Made by a program: the position numbers and the translations under genes
In this document: one piece after another, positions 31,363-32,528 of the stretch
Position numbering within the stretch: the stretch's first letter is position 1
How the letters are laid out: each line of letters starts with the position of its first letter
Assembly: GCA_016845585.1 (NCBI GenBank)
Contig: JAERSO010000171.1
Coordinates: 1 to 32,528, forward strand
DNA from: Acidimicrobiaceae bacterium
GTDB taxonomy: Bacteria; Actinomycetota; Acidimicrobiia; Acidimicrobiales; Aldehydirespiratoraceae
Direction of reading: 5' to 3'
DNA: 32,528 bases
Notes under the pieces: model-generated
Databases searched by the model: none
What the model was told of the DNA's origin: nothing
Seen by the model: the letters and a program-made list of their open reading frames with translations, nothing else

Positions 31363-31743
31363 ATGACCGACCCAAACTCCGAGCCACACCACGAGACCTT
31401 CCGCGAAGCGGCACTTCACGCCGAGTACGAGTCCGGACAGCGGGAGTCGACGGAGCAGGCCGCCAAGGCCCACGTGGCGGTTCGTGTCGTCCGCATGGCG
31501 ATCGGTTCGATCCTGACCCTCGCCGGCATCGCCATGATGCCGTTGCCCGGTCCCGGCCTCCCGTTGATGGCATTCGGTTTGGCCATTCTCGCCCGCGACG
31601 TCGCCTGGGCGGATCGCCTGCTCGGCTACGTGCGCGCTCGCATCCCCCGTGACGACGACGGTGGCATGAGCCGCGGGGCGATCATCACCATGGCCGTGAG
31701 CGGCGCGGCGGGTGTCGCCTTCAGCGTCTGGTTACTGGGCTGA
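31363..31743 (+). CDS. PGPGW-domain transmembrane protein (TIGR02611-like)
   Basis: 126 residues. The basic, helical N-terminus (about 10-42) precedes two hydrophobic helices: MAIGSILTLAGIAMMPLPG and GLPLMAFGLAILARDVAWA, with PLPGPG at 60-65 between them, the signature of PF09656. A third segment (AIITMAVSGAAGVAFSVWLL) ends the protein. The role is unknown in the family. ATG 31363 follows GAGAG. It ends directly before the convergent DUF5318 gene. Confidence 0.85.
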   Translation: MTDPNSEPHHETFREAALHAEYESGQRESTEQAAKAHVAVRVVRMAIGSILTLAGIAMMPLPGPGLPLMAFGLAILARDVAWADRLLGYVRARIPRDDDGGMSRGAIITMAVSGAAGVAFSVWLLG

Positions 31744-32127
31744 TCAGCCGCCGATGGCACGCGATTGGGTGAGGTAGTTCCACCGGCAGTCGGTGCACAC
31801 CTCGACGACATAGCCCTGGCTCGATGACTTGCGCGCCGCGAGCCGCGCCATCTCCTTGTCGCTGGTGACACACCGCCCGTGTTTGGGGAGGCGCGGCCCG
31901 AAGACGTAGATGACCTCGACCAGATCGGTCTCCTCACACACCGGGCACTGCCGGCTGGTCTCGGACCCGCAGAACTCGGCATTGCGCTGCAGTTCGCGCT
32001 GCGCGTCGCAGATCTGCTCGCGGCTGAGTTCACCGGCGCGCCACGCTTGCAGCGTCGCCTCACGCGCGAGTCGGTAGTCGATGCCCGACGACGTGCCGAT
32101 GACGGCGGCGTTGAGTCCGAGTTTCAC
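31744..32127 (-). CDS. DUF5318 family protein
   Basis: 127 residues with the actinobacterial DUF5318 pattern: LAREATLQAWRAGELSREQI, CDAQRELQRNAE, CPVC (61-64), VIYVFGPRL, and VEVCTDCRWNYL with CTDC at 111-114. The four cysteines in two pairs probably bind zinc. The function is unknown; in mycobacteria relatives lie beside cell-wall genes. GTG 32127 is chosen, with TACGGT eight bases upstream; the longer frame to 32448 overlaps the methyltransferase on the other strand and is not real. Confidence 0.85.
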   Translation of the reverse strand: MKLGLNAAVIGTSSGIDYRLAREATLQAWRAGELSREQICDAQRELQRNAEFCGSETSRQCPVCEETDLVEVIYVFGPRLPKHGRCVTSDKEMARLAARKSSSQGYVVEVCTDCRWNYLTQSRAIGG

Positions 32128-32184
32128 AGGCGCCAACCGTAGCCCTCCCCGACCTGTTGAGTCCCCGCGGCCAGACTGGCCCGC

Positions 32185-32528
32185 ATGTCGACCTACGACC
32201 CGCGCACCCCGACACAGCGGCCGCTCACCCATGTCGAACTCGGCCCGGGCCTCGGTGACGATCTCGATCGGCGCCTGATCGGCGATGTTCGGGGTAAACG
32301 AGTGCTCGACCTCGGATGCGGCGCCGGGCACACCGGTGTGGGGCTCGCCTCGCGAGGGGCTCGGGTGATCGCCACCGACCCCGACCCCGGCCAGCTGTTC
32401 GCGGCACGAGCGCTCGCCACCACCAACGAGGTGCGCGTCGAGTTCCACGAAGCGGGCGCGGCCGAGCTCGCGTTCATCCGCGCCGACCAGATCGACCTCG
32501 TCGTCAGCGTGTGGTCACTCTCCTTGAG
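32185..32528 (+). CDS. SAM-dependent methyltransferase, N-terminal part
   Basis: The first 114 residues of a gene that continues beyond the window. Motif I is VLDLGCGAGHTGVGLASRGA (about 41-60), followed by RVIATDPD, the acidic end of strand 2, and LAFIRADQIDLVVSVWSL as strand 4. This is a class I Rossmann methyltransferase. Substrate unknown. ATG 32185 has CAGACT seven bases upstream and lies 57 bp from the divergent DUF5318 start. Confidence 0.85.
   Translation, partial: MSTYDPRTPTQRPLTHVELGPGLGDDLDRRLIGDVRGKRVLDLGCGAGHTGVGLASRGARVIATDPDPGQLFAARALATTNEVRVEFHEAGAAELAFIRADQIDLVVSVWSLSL

Noticed and set aside
1..32528. CRISPR array, phage genes, rRNA or intact tRNA genes
   Set aside because: No regularly spaced short repeats, no phage structural or integrase genes and no rRNA-like or cloverleaf-forming sequence were seen.

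Overview
The window is dense, high-GC bacterial DNA with a clear actinobacterial character, most likely class Acidimicrobiia or a close relative. The evidence is an F420-type LLM flavin-dependent oxidoreductase, a mycothiol-dependent maleylpyruvate-isomerase-fold protein, a DUF5318 protein, frequent GTG starts, and many starts that carry an actinobacterial -10 box (TAnnnT type) 6 to 8 nt upstream and no Shine-Dalgarno, which suggests leaderless transcription. This lineage call rests on gene content only. The window looks like ordinary chromosome, with one small transposase of the REP-associated type.

Layout. 1-1.2 kb: end of an unknown protein, then Fe-type superoxide dismutase. 1.2-4 kb: a redox-response unit with a SoxR-type regulator (2987-3451) divergent from a Rieske/all-helical fusion protein, sharing a promoter with a perfect SoxR box in a 19-bp spacer; a SRPBCC protein follows soxR. 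4-7 kb: LLM oxidoreductase, a frameshifted M20 amidohydrolase and a DinB/MDMPI-fold protein. 7.1-9.3 kb: a secreted protein with M23-like, M28-like and three SLH domains. 9.3-13.5 kb: acyl-CoA dehydrogenase, a RAYT transposase bracketed by inverted hairpins, then a MaoC hydratase and malonyl-CoA-synthetase-like pair. 13.4-18.1 kb: exported membrane-anchored protein, sphingosine-1-phosphate-lyase-like enzyme, a gene split by an in-frame amber codon, and a crotonase. 18.1-18.5 kb is intergenic and holds a 177-bp-period direct repeat. 18.5-22.9 kb (all minus): rpsF-ssb-rpsR-rplI-dnaB, with two small membrane proteins after dnaB. 23.1-23.7 kb: a decayed secreted-protein gene. 23.8-25.6 kb: haloalkane dehalogenase and a rhizobial-type asparaginase. 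25.7-28.5 kb: the three-gene proton-translocating transhydrogenase pntAA-pntAB-pntB. 28.5-30.4 kb: an NTF2-like protein and a lipoprotein between two more copies of the hairpin repeat. 30.4-32.5 kb: panB, a PGPGW membrane protein, DUF5318, and the start of a methyltransferase that runs off the window.

How it fits together. The replication and ribosomal cluster and pntAA/AB/B are the clear multi-gene operons. Several enzymes (acyl-CoA dehydrogenase, MaoC, MatB-like ligase, crotonase, dehalogenase, LLM oxidoreductase, S1P-lyase-like) suggest a heterotroph that degrades fatty acyl and unusual organic compounds. Transhydrogenase, SOD and the SoxR unit serve redox balance and defence.

The points most worth following up are the SoxR-controlled Rieske fusion, the four-copy RAYT-linked hairpin family whose arms co-vary and abut or include stop codons, the triple-domain surface protein with degenerate active sites, and the intergenic direct repeat. 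Three genes are broken, two of them by indels in short homopolymers, so either gene decay or assembly error must be considered.
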